DNA from: Dolomitihabitans soli
Lineage (GTDB): Bacteria; Actinomycetota; Actinomycetes; Streptosporangiales; Streptosporangiaceae
Assembly (NCBI RefSeq): GCF_022213955.1
Contig: NZ_JAKNTW010000051.1
Span: forward strand, 1-62,748
DNA: 62,748 nucleotides
Reading direction: 5' to 3'
In this document: one piece after another, positions 17,255 through 25,735 of the stretch
How positions within the stretch are numbered: the stretch's first letter is position 1
Layout of the letters: every line of letters begins with the position of its first letter
Translations under genes and position numbers: made by a program
The notes under the pieces: model-generated
What the model saw: only the letters and a program-made list of their open reading frames with translations
Told to the model about the DNA's origin: nothing
The model's database searches: none

Positions 17255-18124
17255 TCAACGGGTCCGGTAGACGTCCGGCCGCCGGTCACGCAGATAGGGC
17301 ACCCTTGACCGAACGTCCTTGACCAGGGCCAGATCGACGTCGGCGACGACGACGGCGGGGCCCTGCCGCAGCGGGCCCTCGGCGATGACACGGCCGGTGG
17401 GGTCGACTGCGCAAGAGCCGCCGAACATGGTCATGGCATGGTTCCCGACGGTTTCCGGGCCGCCCCGGTTGCAGGCGAACGCGAACACGCCGCTCTCGGC
17501 CGCCCGGGTCCTGAGCTCCGCCTGGAACAACTCCTCGCGGTAGCCGTAGGAGACGACGGGGATGAACACCGCCTCGGCGCCGGCGAGGACGACGCTCCGC
17601 CAGGACTCGGGGAACGAGCGGTCGTAGCAGATCAGGGCCGCGATGCGCCCATGCCTGGTCGAGAAGGTGGTGAAGCCCTCCCCGGGGCGGAACCAGTGCT
17701 TCTCGTCGGTCGCCACGCCGTACGCGTCTATCCGCGGGATGTGCATCTTCCGCGCCGCGGGGAGCGTCCCTCCCTCTGACAGATCAGCTGGGACGAGGTC
17801 CCCGGACGGTCCAACGAGCGCGCAGCTGTCGTAGAACTCGCCGGTGTCCGCGCGCTCGAACAAAGGGGCGAAGATATGGCAGTCGTACTCTCGCGCGTAC
17901 CCGGCCAGCCGATCGGTCGTCGGCCCCGGGATCGGCTCGGCGAGCCCGAAATGGCTGTCGTCCCGCGAACCACAGAAATACGGCGAAACGAACATCTCGG
18001 GCAGCAGCACGATGTCCGGCCGGTGCTCGGCAAGCGCCCCGTCCAGCAGGCCCAGGCACAGGCCGAGATTCGCCTGGACATCGAAGGAGGCGGGCGAACC
18101 CCAGCCCGCGGTCTGGACGAGCAT
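17255..18124 (-). CDS. Carbon-nitrogen hydrolase (nitrilase superfamily)
   Basis: 289 residues from ATG 18124. The catalytic Glu-Lys-Cys triad is visible: E43 in LLPEMF, K126 in PAARKMHIP and C166 in ALICYDRSFPE. Other members hydrolyse nitriles, amides or N-carbamoyl compounds. The CYD context with FPE is closer to the amidase/carbamoylase branches than to aliphatic nitrilases (usually CWE), so amide or carbamoyl hydrolysis is at least as likely as true nitrilase action. It is the last gene of the operon carrying the nitrile-hydratase-like subunits, 50 bases after the alpha subunit, which supports a role in turning the amide into the acid. Confidence 0.85.
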   Translation of the reverse strand: MLVQTAGWGSPASFDVQANLGLCLGLLDGALAEHRPDIVLLPEMFVSPYFCGSRDDSHFGLAEPIPGPTTDRLAGYAREYDCHIFAPLFERADTGEFYDSCALVGPSGDLVPADLSEGGTLPAARKMHIPRIDAYGVATDEKHWFRPGEGFTTFSTRHGRIAALICYDRSFPESWRSVVLAGAEAVFIPVVSYGYREELFQAELRTRAAESGVFAFACNRGGPETVGNHAMTMFGGSCAVDPTGRVIAEGPLRQGPAVVVADVDLALVKDVRSRVPYLRDRRPDVYRTR

Positions 18125-18174
18125 GACCCTCGTACGGCCCGGCGACCGAGCCGGGCCGTCTGCGTGCCGGGCGG

Positions 18175-18801
18175 TCAAGGGCGCCGGCCGGTCGTGGGGA
18201 ACCCCGTGCCGATCAGGCAGTTCCGGGTGACCAAGGCCATCAAGGACTCCTCGTCCAGCCCTTCCGAGCCGATCGGACGTTCGGGGATGACGATGTAGCG
18301 CACGTCGGCGGTGGAGTCCCACACCCGGACCTCGACGGACTCGGGGATGTCCAGGCCGAACTCGCCCAGCACGCCGCGCGGATCGTGCACGACACGGGAC
18401 CGGTACGCCTCGGCCTTGTACCAGGGCGGCGGAGGGCCCATCAGTGTCAGCGGATAGCAGGAGCACAGGGTGCACACGATGACGTTGTGCTGCGTCGGCG
18501 AGTTGAAGACCGCCCGCAGGCGCATGTCCGACTGGTGGCCGCCCGAGAAACCGAGTTCCTGTACGGCGGTCGTCGCGTCATCCCGGAGCCGGTCGGCGAA
18601 TCCGGCGTCGAGCCAGGCGCGCGCGACCACCCGGGAGCCGTTCTCCGGAGACGTCTTCGACAGAAACGCGTCGACTCGCTCGTCGACGGCGGCCGGGGTG
18701 GTGAGGCCGTGCCGTTCGGCGATCTCCAGCAGCCGGTTGACGCGTGCCTGCAAGGTGGCGTTCTTGTTGTGGCCGTGCTCGGGCGAGTGCTCTGCGCTCA
18801 T
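18175..18801 (-). CDS. Nitrile hydratase alpha / thiocyanate hydrolase gamma-type subunit
   Basis: 208 residues. The metal-binding CTLCSC motif (C110, C113, C115) has Thr after the first Cys, the form linked to non-corrin cobalt rather than iron. The upstream segment RVVARAWLDAGFADRL and the downstream PPPWYKAEAYRSRVV match this subunit's fold. It hydrates nitriles to amides, or hydrolyses thiocyanate, depending on the branch. The start ATG overlaps the stop of the beta-C gene (ATGA). The size is normal for the family (about 200-210). Confidence 0.9.
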   Translation of the reverse strand: MSAEHSPEHGHNKNATLQARVNRLLEIAERHGLTTPAAVDERVDAFLSKTSPENGSRVVARAWLDAGFADRLRDDATTAVQELGFSGGHQSDMRLRAVFNSPTQHNVIVCTLCSCYPLTLMGPPPPWYKAEAYRSRVVHDPRGVLGEFGLDIPESVEVRVWDSTADVRYIVIPERPIGSEGLDEESLMALVTRNCLIGTGFPTTGRRP

Positions 18802-19088
18802 GCGGGCTCCAGATAAAGCGAGTAGAGATCGACGTAGACGGAGTCGGACGGGTGACCGTCCGCTCCCCACAGGGCCTCGGCACGGAAGCACACCGTGAAC
18901 AGCCGGTCCGTGCGGACCGGGCGGCCCGGCTCCGCCAGGTCGTCAGGAAGGCCGAACCGGCCGACGTAGCTTTCGATGCGCCCGCACCGGCCATGGACGT
19001 ACCGGGGAGCCCGGTGGTGCCCGGCGGAGTTGGACACTTTCACCCGGACCCGATTCCCGACCGCGAAAGCATCGGATCGCCCGCTCAT
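18798..19088 (-). CDS. Nitrile hydratase beta C-terminal half as a separate subunit (SCNase alpha-like)
   Basis: 96 residues, from the ATG that overlaps the previous stop. It carries the SH3-like barrel that usually forms the C-terminal domain of nitrile hydratase beta: FAVGNRVRVK, HHRAPRYVHGRCGRIE and the end DSVYVDLYSLYLEP. In ordinary nitrile hydratases this domain is fused to the part encoded by the next gene upstream. Separate genes occur in thiocyanate hydrolase (scnB-scnA-scnC order, the same as here) and in three-subunit nitrile hydratases such as the toyocamycin enzyme. Confidence 0.88.
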   Translation of the reverse strand: MSGRSDAFAVGNRVRVKVSNSAGHHRAPRYVHGRCGRIESYVGRFGLPDDLAEPGRPVRTDRLFTVCFRAEALWGADGHPSDSVYVDLYSLYLEPA

Positions 19089-19348
19089 GACAGGCAATGC
19101 CGATCGAAAATGCCCTCAAGAGCAGTCAGCCAGCGCTCGTAATAGGGCAGGGAAAGGTACTGCTGAGGCGGAAGCGACTCGACCGCGTGCCGAAATTCGT
19201 CCAGGGTGAAAACACCCCGGTCCACCATTGCGAGAATGAGCATCATGCACTGGGCCTCCCAGACGGAATGGAACGGCTCGTCGTCGTCACCGCCGAACTG
19301 GACGGGGCCGAAACCTCGCATGCCTCCGACATCATTGATGTGGCTCAT
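19085..19348 (-). CDS. Nitrile hydratase beta N-terminal half as a separate subunit (SCNase beta-like)
   Basis: 87 residues from ATG 19348 (AGGGG upstream); a longer frame to 19381 would overlap the previous gene further. It begins with the family pattern INDVGGMRGFGPV and continues with PFHSVWEA, DEFRHAVESLPPQQYL and YYERWLTALE, all from the N-terminal helical domain of nitrile hydratase beta. The same fold is used by cobalt-loading accessory proteins. Since no other activator gene is visible, this protein might serve in both roles. It overlaps the upstream dehydrogenase by 17 bases and the downstream gene by 4. Confidence 0.88.
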   Translation of the reverse strand: MSHINDVGGMRGFGPVQFGGDDDEPFHSVWEAQCMMLILAMVDRGVFTLDEFRHAVESLPPQQYLSLPYYERWLTALEGIFDRHCLS

Positions 19349-20387
19349 TGAATCCCCTGCCTTGATCGGTTGCCTCGACATGCCGGTCGGTGCCTGCCCG
19401 GCCGAAGCCGGTCAAGATGATCTTTCCGGTGGTGCTCTGCGTGCTCAGCCGCGTAGCGGCCTCCTCCGCGCGCGACAGCGGGAACACGGTCTCGACGATG
19501 GGCCGTACCGCCCCCTCTGTGACCAGGGGGAGCACCTTCTCCCGTAGCTCTGCGGTCAGCCTCGCCAACTCGTCCATCCGGCGGCCACGGAACGTGGTGC
19601 CGATGAGCTCCAGCCGGCGACTCGCCAGGATGTCCAGATCCACCGTCGTGCTCCCGCCGCCCAGGCGGCCGATCTGCACGATCCGGGCGCCGGATGCCGC
19701 CGCCGCGAGCGACCGTTCCAGCACGCTCCCGCCGAGGTGATCGAGCATGACGTCGAAGCCGTGCCCGCCGGTGGCGTCGTTGACGGCATCGGACGGCGAC
19801 TCGGCAGAGGTGTCGATGACCCGATCCACCCCGAGCTCACGCAGCTGTGCCGCCTTGCCTGCGGATCGGGTGGTGGCGAGTACCAGTGACGCTCCGAGAG
19901 CCCGGGCGAGCTGGACGCCGACGAGACCCGCCCCGGTGGTGCCGCCGGTCACGAACACGACGTCGCCCACCCGCATCCGGCCCCGGATCGCCAGCGCGTC
20001 GTACTCGGTCGCCAGCGCGCTGGGCAGCGCGGCGGCCCGTGCCCAGCCCAGCCCGGCGGGGACCGGCAGCAGGATGCGGTGGTCGACGGCGAGCAGGTCC
20101 GCGCACGCGCCGCCGGCCATCGCCATCACCGCCTGGCCGCCCTCCACACCGTGTACCTCCGGGCCGACGGCACGGACCGTACCGGCCATGTCGAAGCCGA
20201 CCCGGTCGAACGGAACGTTCCAGCTGGCGCTGGTGGGAAGGTACTTGCCCGCGCGCATGAGCAGATCGCCCCGGTTGAGACCGGCGGCCCGCACCTCCAC
20301 CAGGACGTCCGCCGGACCGCAGGCCGGTTCCGGCCGATCCGCCAGAACCCAGGCCGAGTTTTCGCTCGCCGTCACCAGAGCGCGCAC
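19332..20387 (-). CDS. Quinone-oxidoreductase-like medium-chain dehydrogenase
   Basis: 351 residues from GTG 20387, which has AAAGGAG six bases upstream. The GroES-like domain (NRGDLLMRAGKY) is followed by a Rossmann domain with VFVTGGTTGAGLVGVQLARALGA (NADPH-binding, near 145-165). The zinc-binding residues of true alcohol dehydrogenases are not apparent, so it belongs with zeta-crystallin-like quinone or enoyl reductases. It is the first gene of the operon with the nitrile hydratase subunits, so it may reduce an unsaturated bond or quinone in the same pathway. Confidence 0.85.
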   Translation of the reverse strand: MRALVTASENSAWVLADRPEPACGPADVLVEVRAAGLNRGDLLMRAGKYLPTSASWNVPFDRVGFDMAGTVRAVGPEVHGVEGGQAVMAMAGGACADLLAVDHRILLPVPAGLGWARAAALPSALATEYDALAIRGRMRVGDVVFVTGGTTGAGLVGVQLARALGASLVLATTRSAGKAAQLRELGVDRVIDTSAESPSDAVNDATGGHGFDVMLDHLGGSVLERSLAAAASGARIVQIGRLGGGSTTVDLDILASRRLELIGTTFRGRRMDELARLTAELREKVLPLVTEGAVRPIVETVFPLSRAEEAATRLSTQSTTGKIILTGFGRAGTDRHVEATDQGRGFNEPHQ

Positions 20388-20472
20388 CCGCTCTCCTTTC
20401 CGCCGGATTTGTCCGGTTTGTCTTTCCAATTTACGAAATGATCGGTTGCATCGGAAGCCCCGCTGCCGGGTG

Positions 20473-21249
20473 TCACGACCGGGTGGTGAACCGCGGGCTG
20501 CGGCGATCTCGGAAGGCCGCGACGCCTTCCGCGAGGTCGATGTTCGGCGCCGTCGCCCAGTACTCGGCGAGGCCGGGGCCGACCCCGCCGCACGCCGCGG
20601 CGTCGATCATCTGCTTGGCGGCGAGCAGGCTGATCGGCGAGCGGGTCGCGACGGTGTCCGCGAGCCGCCGGGTGCGCGACGTCAGCTCGCCGGCCATGAC
20701 GACCTCGCTCACCAGTCCCATGCGCAGTCCCGTCGCCGCGTCGACGAATTCGGCCGTGAAGAGCAGGTATCTGGCGACCGCGGGCCCCACCGCGCGGACG
20801 AGCCGGTCGACTGAGCTCGCCGGGTAGACCAGGCCGATCTTGGCGGGGGTGATGGCGATGCGCGAGCCCTCGGCGGCCACCCGCAGGTCGCAGGCGATGG
20901 CCAGCTGCGCGCCACCTCCCAGGCAGTAGCCGTCGATGGCGGCGATGGTCGGCTTCGGGAACGCGGCCAGCACCTCTTCGGCGGCGGTGAACTCCTCGCC
21001 GTACCGCTCGTCCTGGTCGGCGCGCGGCCACTCGGACAGGTCCATTCCCGCGCAGAAGTCGCCTTCCCCGGTGAGGACGAGCACGGAGACCGCGCCATCC
21101 TGGGCCAGCTCGCGAACCGAGCTCGTCAGCTGCCGCAGCATCGAGGACGTCAGCGCGTTGCGGTGCGCGGGGTTCACCATGGTGATGGTCGCCACTCCGG
21201 CGGCGACACCGACGGCTATGTGCGGGGAGATCGCGGGCACCGGCGTCAC
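20473..21249 (-). CDS. Enoyl-CoA hydratase/isomerase-family protein
   Basis: 258 residues from a GTG overlapping the stop of the CoA-transferase gene (GTGA). The crotonase fold shows NPAHRNALTSSMLRQL (adenine-binding loop), DFCAGMDLSEW (first oxyanion-hole strand), AAIDGYCLGGGAQLAIACDLR (second oxyanion-hole segment, near 95-115) and the LVYPASSVDRLVRAVG helix. It probably adds water to, or isomerises, an enoyl-CoA made by the coupled CoA-transferase. The substrate is unknown. Confidence 0.88.
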   Translation of the reverse strand: MTPVPAISPHIAVGVAAGVATITMVNPAHRNALTSSMLRQLTSSVRELAQDGAVSVLVLTGEGDFCAGMDLSEWPRADQDERYGEEFTAAEEVLAAFPKPTIAAIDGYCLGGGAQLAIACDLRVAAEGSRIAITPAKIGLVYPASSVDRLVRAVGPAVARYLLFTAEFVDAATGLRMGLVSEVVMAGELTSRTRRLADTVATRSPISLLAAKQMIDAAACGGVGPGLAEYWATAPNIDLAEGVAAFRDRRSPRFTTRS

Positions 21250-22451
21250 CCCGCCACTTCTCCGCAGCCGACGACCCGGCCGGCCCGCAGGCCGGCCACG
21301 TCCTCGGGCGTCAGGCCGATCTCGAGCAGGATCTCTTCGGTGTTCTGGCCCACCGTGCGGGGAGGGGCGTGCTTGACGGGCGTGGCCGTGCCGTCCACCC
21401 AGAACGGCCCACGGGTGAGGGGAACCGGTTTGCCGTCGCCGTCCACCACGGTCTGCACCATGCCCAGCGCGCGGACCTGAGGATCGGCGAAGACCTGGTC
21501 CATGGTGTGGATCGGCCCGCACGGCACGCCCGCGGCCCGGATGAGCGGTATCCACTCCGCCGCCCCGCGCCCGGAGAGTAGCCGCTCGATGTCCTGGTTG
21601 ACGTCCTCGCGCAGGCGCAACCGGTTCCGGCTGGTGAGGTACTGCGGGCGCCGGGCCAGCTCCGGTTCGCCCAGCGCCTCGCACAGGTTCGCCCAGCCGG
21701 CCTCCGACCCGACCGCGATGTTGATCGGCGCGTCGGCCGTCCGGAACATGCCGTAGGGCGTGATGGTCGGATGGTCGTTGCCCGTCGGTTCCGCGACCTC
21801 GCCCAGACTGAGGAACCGCTGCGCCTGGAAGACCGTGACCGAGATCGCGGCCTCCAGCAGGGACGTCTGGACGTGCTGCCCGGACCCGTTCGCGCGCCGG
21901 GACGCCAGCCCCGCCGCGATTCCCAGCGCGGCATAGATGCCGGCCAGGGCGTCGACGATCGGCACGCCCATGCGCATCGGCGTCTGCTCGCCCGCTCCGG
22001 TGAGGGACATCAGCCCGGACATGCCCTGGGCGATCTGGTCCAGCCCCGGCGTCGTACGTTCGGGGCCTACCGGTCCGTAGCCGCTGATGCTCATCAGGAT
22101 CAGCTCTGGGTGTCGTTCTCTCAGCTCGGCCGGGTCGACGATGGTCTCGAAGACGCCGGGGCGGAAGTTCTCCACGACCACGTCCGAACGGGCGATGAGG
22201 CGGTGCAGCAGTGCCAGCCCCTCGTCGGTGCGCAGATCGAGGGCCAGGCTCCGCTTCCCGCGGTTGACGGCGGCGAAGTAGAGGCTGGTGTCCTCGTCGA
22301 ACGGCGGCCAGTTCCGGGCGGGGTCGCCGCCTCCGATGGACTCGACCTTGACGACGTCGGCGCCGAGATCGGCGAGCAGCGCCGTGCAGAGCGGACCGGC
22401 GAGCGCTCGGGTGAGGTCAAGGACGCGGACACCGTCCAGCAGTGGCTTCAC
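21246..22451 (-). CDS. CaiB/BaiF family CoA-transferase
   Basis: 401 residues, GTG start at 22451. Class III CoA-transferase marks: DLTRALAGP near residues 12-20, ADVVKVES (31-38), NRGKRSLALDLR (63-74), VVENFRPGV (92-100) and the nucleophile Asp167 in GVPIVDALAG. It moves CoA between carboxylic acids. Here it would activate the acid produced by the amidase, nitrilase or transporter for the coupled crotonase-family enzyme. The divergent IclR gene and the palindrome between them suggest local control. Confidence 0.9.
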   Translation of the reverse strand: MKPLLDGVRVLDLTRALAGPLCTALLADLGADVVKVESIGGGDPARNWPPFDEDTSLYFAAVNRGKRSLALDLRTDEGLALLHRLIARSDVVVENFRPGVFETIVDPAELRERHPELILMSISGYGPVGPERTTPGLDQIAQGMSGLMSLTGAGEQTPMRMGVPIVDALAGIYAALGIAAGLASRRANGSGQHVQTSLLEAAISVTVFQAQRFLSLGEVAEPTGNDHPTITPYGMFRTADAPINIAVGSEAGWANLCEALGEPELARRPQYLTSRNRLRLREDVNQDIERLLSGRGAAEWIPLIRAAGVPCGPIHTMDQVFADPQVRALGMVQTVVDGDGKPVPLTRGPFWVDGTATPVKHAPPRTVGQNTEEILLEIGLTPEDVAGLRAGRVVGCGEVAG

Positions 22452-22501
22452 AGGTGGCCTCTCTCTCAGTGGCGGGCTTCGCGGATCCTGTGAGCCCGAG
22501 T

Positions 22502-22538
22502 GGACCGCTATGCGGTCCGATGGTCTAGAATGCGGTCC
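22502..22538. promoter_or_regulatory. IclR-type operator and promoter between CoA-transferase and IclR genes
   Basis: GGACCGC-TAT-GCGGTCC (22502-22518) is a perfect inverted repeat, and GCGGTCC recurs 20 bases on (22532-22538). TAGAAT (22526-22531) between the two boxes could be the -10 of the IclR gene. This suggests autorepression together with control of the divergent CoA-transferase operon. Confidence 0.6.
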
Positions 22539-22582
22539 AAGTATGCAACGGAACCCCCCCGGACCGTCAAGGAAGGCTGCGC

Positions 22583-23332
22583 GTGACGATTCAGAGTGCG
22601 AAGACGACGCTTCTGGTTCTGGAGGCGGTCTCGGAGCATCAGCCCGTGGGTCTCAGCGAACTGGCGCGCACGATGGAAATGTCCAAGACCACCGTGCAGA
22701 GATGCCTCGTCACCCTCGCGGAGGCCGGCTGGATCCGGGCCGTCGATCCTGACCGGCCGCGCTGGGTCCTCACCACGCGTGCCCTGACGATCGGGCGCCG
22801 GGTCGGCGAGCCGGGCAGCCTCAGGGTGATCGCCATGCCGCTGCTCAGCGCCCTTCAGGCGTACGCGAACGAGACGATCCATCTCATGGTTCCCGAGGCC
22901 CGGAACATGGTGCTCATCGAGAGGCTGGACACCTCGCACGAACTGCGCACGATCTCCCCACTCGGTGTCGCGGTGCCCATGCATGCGATCGCCAGCGGCA
23001 AGGCGGTTCTCGCGGCCATGGCGGACGACGCCGTCGAGGGCTACATCGCGCGCGGGCTGGAGCCGGTGACGCCGCGCACCGTCACGGATCCCCGGGCGCT
23101 GCGGGAGGAGATCACCAAGATCAGGCGAGACGGATACGCGGTGATCGAGGAGGAGTGGCAGTCCGGCGTCGTCGCCATAGCGGCCGCGATCGCACCTGGG
23201 CAGGGCCGTCCGATCGCGTCGATCTCCATCTCGGCGCCGGGAGTCAGGGTCACCCCCGACCTCTACGAGAACTACGGCGAGCACGTGCGCGAGACCGCCG
23301 AGCGGATCGCGGGGGAGTTGCGGCACCGGTAG
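22583..23332 (+). CDS. IclR-family transcriptional regulator
   Basis: 249 residues, GTG start with GGAAGG upstream. The winged helix covers residues 1-65 (LLVLEAVSEHQPVGLSELAR, MSKTTVQRCLVTLAEAGWI). The IclR effector domain follows, with MHAIASGKAVLAAM (about 135) and the C-terminal pattern SISISAPGVRVTP. It probably senses an aromatic or short-chain acid and controls the divergent CoA-transferase operon, possibly also the amidase that follows in convergent orientation. Confidence 0.88.
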   Translation: MTIQSAKTTLLVLEAVSEHQPVGLSELARTMEMSKTTVQRCLVTLAEAGWIRAVDPDRPRWVLTTRALTIGRRVGEPGSLRVIAMPLLSALQAYANETIHLMVPEARNMVLIERLDTSHELRTISPLGVAVPMHAIASGKAVLAAMADDAVEGYIARGLEPVTPRTVTDPRALREEITKIRRDGYAVIEEEWQSGVVAIAAAIAPGQGRPIASISISAPGVRVTPDLYENYGEHVRETAERIAGELRHR

Positions 23333-23343
23333 GCCCGTGCGGG

Positions 23344-24621
23344 CTACCTTCGGCTGCGCAACCGCGCCTCCAGCCATCGTCCCGCCGCGAACAACCGCTC
23401 CTCGGACCGGGGGTTCCCGACGAGTTGCAGGCCAAGCGGCATCGACGCGTGATCGACGAGCCCGGGAACGGTCACCACCGGAAGTCCCATCGCCTGCCAT
23501 GGCCGGCTCATCACCGCGTCACCGGTCGTTCGGCCGGGCGGGGCCGCCCCGGGCACGGCGGGCGCCAGCACGGCGTCGTACTCCGACAGCAACTCCAGCG
23601 CGCGAGCACGTTGCAGGGCGATGCCGCCGAGCGCGCGCTCGTACGCCCCCCGCGGTGTGCGCGCTCCCAGATCCAGCAGGTGCCGCAGGGACGCGCTCAG
23701 GTGCCGCCGCTCCGCCGGCTCGAACCGCAGGGCGCCGGCCGCTTCGAAGGTCAGCACGGTCGAATGCGCGCCGAGAAGGCTCTTGAGGTCCAGGTCAGCG
23801 GGCAGAGTGTCGACGCGCGCCCCCTGCCGCACCAGCAGGGAGACCACCCGTTCCAATTCCTCCTCGAACCCCGGATCCAGCACGGCCAGCTCCGAACATT
23901 TCGCCATCAGCAGGCGCGGCCGGGACATCTCCGGGAGAGCCGGCACCTGGCGAAGGCCGAGAAGGGCGGCCCGGACTACTTCGAGATCGGCCACGTCACG
24001 GGCGAGAATCCCGACGGAGTCGAGAGTCTCGCTGAGCGGCTCGATCCCGTCCATGGGAAACGCGCCCGGCGGCGCCACGTACCCGGCGATCCCGCAGAAG
24101 GCGGCGGGCCGGGTGATCGATCCGCCCGTCTGCGTGCCCAGGGCGAAGGGAACCATGCCGCTCGCCACGGCGGCGGCCGAACCGCTCGACGACCCGCCCG
24201 GCGTCCGGGCCTGATCGTGGGGATTGCGGGTGGGGCCCGGCTCGGAACAGGCGAACTCGGCGGTGACCGTCTTGCCGAGCACGATCATCCCCGCCGCCCG
24301 CAACCGGGTGACGACCCATGCATCGCCCCCGGCGATCCTGCCCGCACGCAGGACCGACCCGCACTCCGTCGGGAGACCCGCCACGTCGATCGTGTCCTTG
24401 ACGCCCGCGGGGAGACCGTGCAGGAGGCCCGGGTCCGCCGCCTCGTCCAGACGGGCCGCCTCCCGCTCGGCTCCCTCGGCATCGACCCGGACCCAGGCGC
24501 GGATCTCCCCGTCCACGGCTGACACGCGGTCCAGGCTCTGGCGCACCAGGTGCGATGGCGACACACTCCCACCCGCCGTCGAGCGGGCCAGGTCACGCAG
24601 GGTCGGATACGAGGAGTGCAT
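23344..24621 (-). CDS. Amidase signature-family hydrolase
   Basis: 425 residues from ATG 24621, with AAGAGG nine bases upstream. The frame stays open far upstream, but the domain begins here. The Ser-cisSer-Lys triad is visible: K75 in AGVKDTIDV, the Ser-rich [10 protein letters not shown] (142-150), and the nucleophile S168 in [10 protein letters not shown]. The Thr after SI, where Arg is common, is a small deviation. It hydrolyses an amide to an acid and ammonia, the natural step after nitrile hydratase. The gene is transcribed divergently from the lower aromatic pathway operon. Confidence 0.9.
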   Translation of the reverse strand: MHSSYPTLRDLARSTAGGSVSPSHLVRQSLDRVSAVDGEIRAWVRVDAEGAEREAARLDEAADPGLLHGLPAGVKDTIDVAGLPTECGSVLRAGRIAGGDAWVVTRLRAAGMIVLGKTVTAEFACSEPGPTRNPHDQARTPGGSSSGSAAAVASGMVPFALGTQTGGSITRPAAFCGIAGYVAPPGAFPMDGIEPLSETLDSVGILARDVADLEVVRAALLGLRQVPALPEMSRPRLLMAKCSELAVLDPGFEEELERVVSLLVRQGARVDTLPADLDLKSLLGAHSTVLTFEAAGALRFEPAERRHLSASLRHLLDLGARTPRGAYERALGGIALQRARALELLSEYDAVLAPAVPGAAPPGRTTGDAVMSRPWQAMGLPVVTVPGLVDHASMPLGLQLVGNPRSEERLFAAGRWLEARLRSRR

Positions 24622-24887
24622 ACGAGGCGACCTCTTCGGTTCGAATCGGCGATCAGCCTGTCGTCGATCGTGACAGTGCCGCGCAGCCGCCACGGCATCC
24701 CGGGAGAAGCGAGTGTACAACCGCCGATCCAGAGTGGTCCACCGGTCGGCCTGTCGGTCCGACCAGCGGACCGGTTTCCCTTGCTGTGCCGATTCGCGGC
24801 ACGCCGGGTGCCGGGCATCCGGCGCGGTGTCTATACCGGAGTGGTGGCGAGATCCTCGCCAACGCTCCCCGACCACGGAGGTGTCCC
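24622..24887. promoter_or_regulatory. Divergent promoter region with a long inverted repeat
   Basis: The gap between the amidase gene and the mhp-like operon has an imperfect inverted repeat at 24736-24772: arms GGTCCACCGGTCGG and CCGACCAGCGGACC (12 of 14 bases pair) around a 9-base centre. It could be the binding site for one of the IclR or XRE regulators nearby. A TATACC at 24832-24837 might be a -10 box for the plus-strand operon. Confidence 0.45.
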
Positions 24888-24923
24888 ATGCCCGCTCCCC
24901 GCCCAGCCAGGCGGTGCCCATGA
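24888..24923 (+). CDS. Short leader ORF coupled to the hydratase gene
   Basis: GGAGGTG stands five bases before ATG 24888, which opens an 11-codon frame, [11 protein letters not shown], ending in a TGA that overlaps the hydratase ATG (ATGA). This is the best ribosome site in the region, while the hydratase start itself has only a weak one. It may act as a translated leader that delivers ribosomes to the operon. A frameshift error in the sequence would be the trivial alternative. Confidence 0.4.
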   Translation: MPAPRPARRCP

Positions 24924-25735
24924 CCGTCGCCGCCCCGCCCACCGAGTCCCTGAGGGCCGCCGACGCCCTGGCGGAAGCCACCCGTACCGCGGTTCCCTGC
25001 GCACCTCTGAGAGGCATGTTCGCCGACGGCGACATCGCGGCGGCGTACGCCGTGCAGCGGGTGAACGTCGAGCGGGCGCTCGCGGACGGCCGGCGGGTGG
25101 TCGGACGCAAGATCGGCCTCACCTCACCGGCCGTCCAGCGGCAACTCGGCGTGGACCGGCCGGACTTCGGGACGCTGCTGTCCGACATGGCCGTGCCGCC
25201 GGGCGGGACGGTGTCCGCCGGCCGGCTGATCCAGCCGAAGGTGGAGGCGGAGGTCGCCCTCGTCCTCGGCGCCGGCCTGCCGTACGGCGACTGCACGATG
25301 GCGGACCTGCTGCGCGCGGTCGACTTCGCCCTGCCCGCCCTGGAGATCGTGGACAGCCGGATCGCGGACTGGGACATCACCATCGTGGACACGATCGCCG
25401 ACAACGCGTCCTCCGGCCTGTTCGTACTGGGTGGTACCCCCGTGCCGCTGACCGCCGTGGACCTGCGAACCGTCACGATGACCCTCGCCCGGAACGGGGA
25501 AGAGATCTCCACGGGCACCGGCGCCGACTGTCTCGGCGGGCCGCTCAACGCGGCCCTGTGGCTCGCCTCCGTCCTCGCCGGGATGGGCGAACCGCTCCAG
25601 CGGGGCGACGTGGTGCTGACCGGCGCTCTCGGCCCGATGGCCGTCGCCTCTCCCGGCGACGTGTTCGAGGCCCGCATCTCCGGCCTCGGCCAGGTAGACG
25701 TGTGCTTCGCCGCGCAGGAAGGAGGAGCACGGTGA
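24920..25735 (+). CDS. mhpD: 2-keto-4-pentenoate hydratase (MhpD-like)
   Basis: 271 residues. Family marks: [19 protein letters not shown] (about 67-85), [22 protein letters not shown] with metal-binding Glu residues, [14 protein letters not shown], and [10 protein letters not shown]. It adds water to 2-hydroxypenta-2,4-dienoate to give 4-hydroxy-2-oxovalerate in meta-cleavage pathways. The stop overlaps the GTG of the next gene (GTGA). Order D-F-E of this operon matches the lower phenylpropionate pathway of E. coli. Confidence 0.9.
   Translation: MTVAAPPTESLRAADALAEATRTAVPCAPLRGMFADGDIAAAYAVQRVNVERALADGRRVVGRKIGLTSPAVQRQLGVDRPDFGTLLSDMAVPPGGTVSAGRLIQPKVEAEVALVLGAGLPYGDCTMADLLRAVDFALPALEIVDSRIADWDITIVDTIADNASSGLFVLGGTPVPLTAVDLRTVTMTLARNGEEISTGTGADCLGGPLNAALWLASVLAGMGEPLQRGDVVLTGALGPMAVASPGDVFEARISGLGQVDVCFAAQEGGAR

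Noticed and set aside
15606-17391. Long minus-strand frame antisense to the MHS transporter
   Set aside because: The sense strand encodes a clear twelve-helix transporter; the antisense product is rich in Arg, Asp and Gly without motifs.
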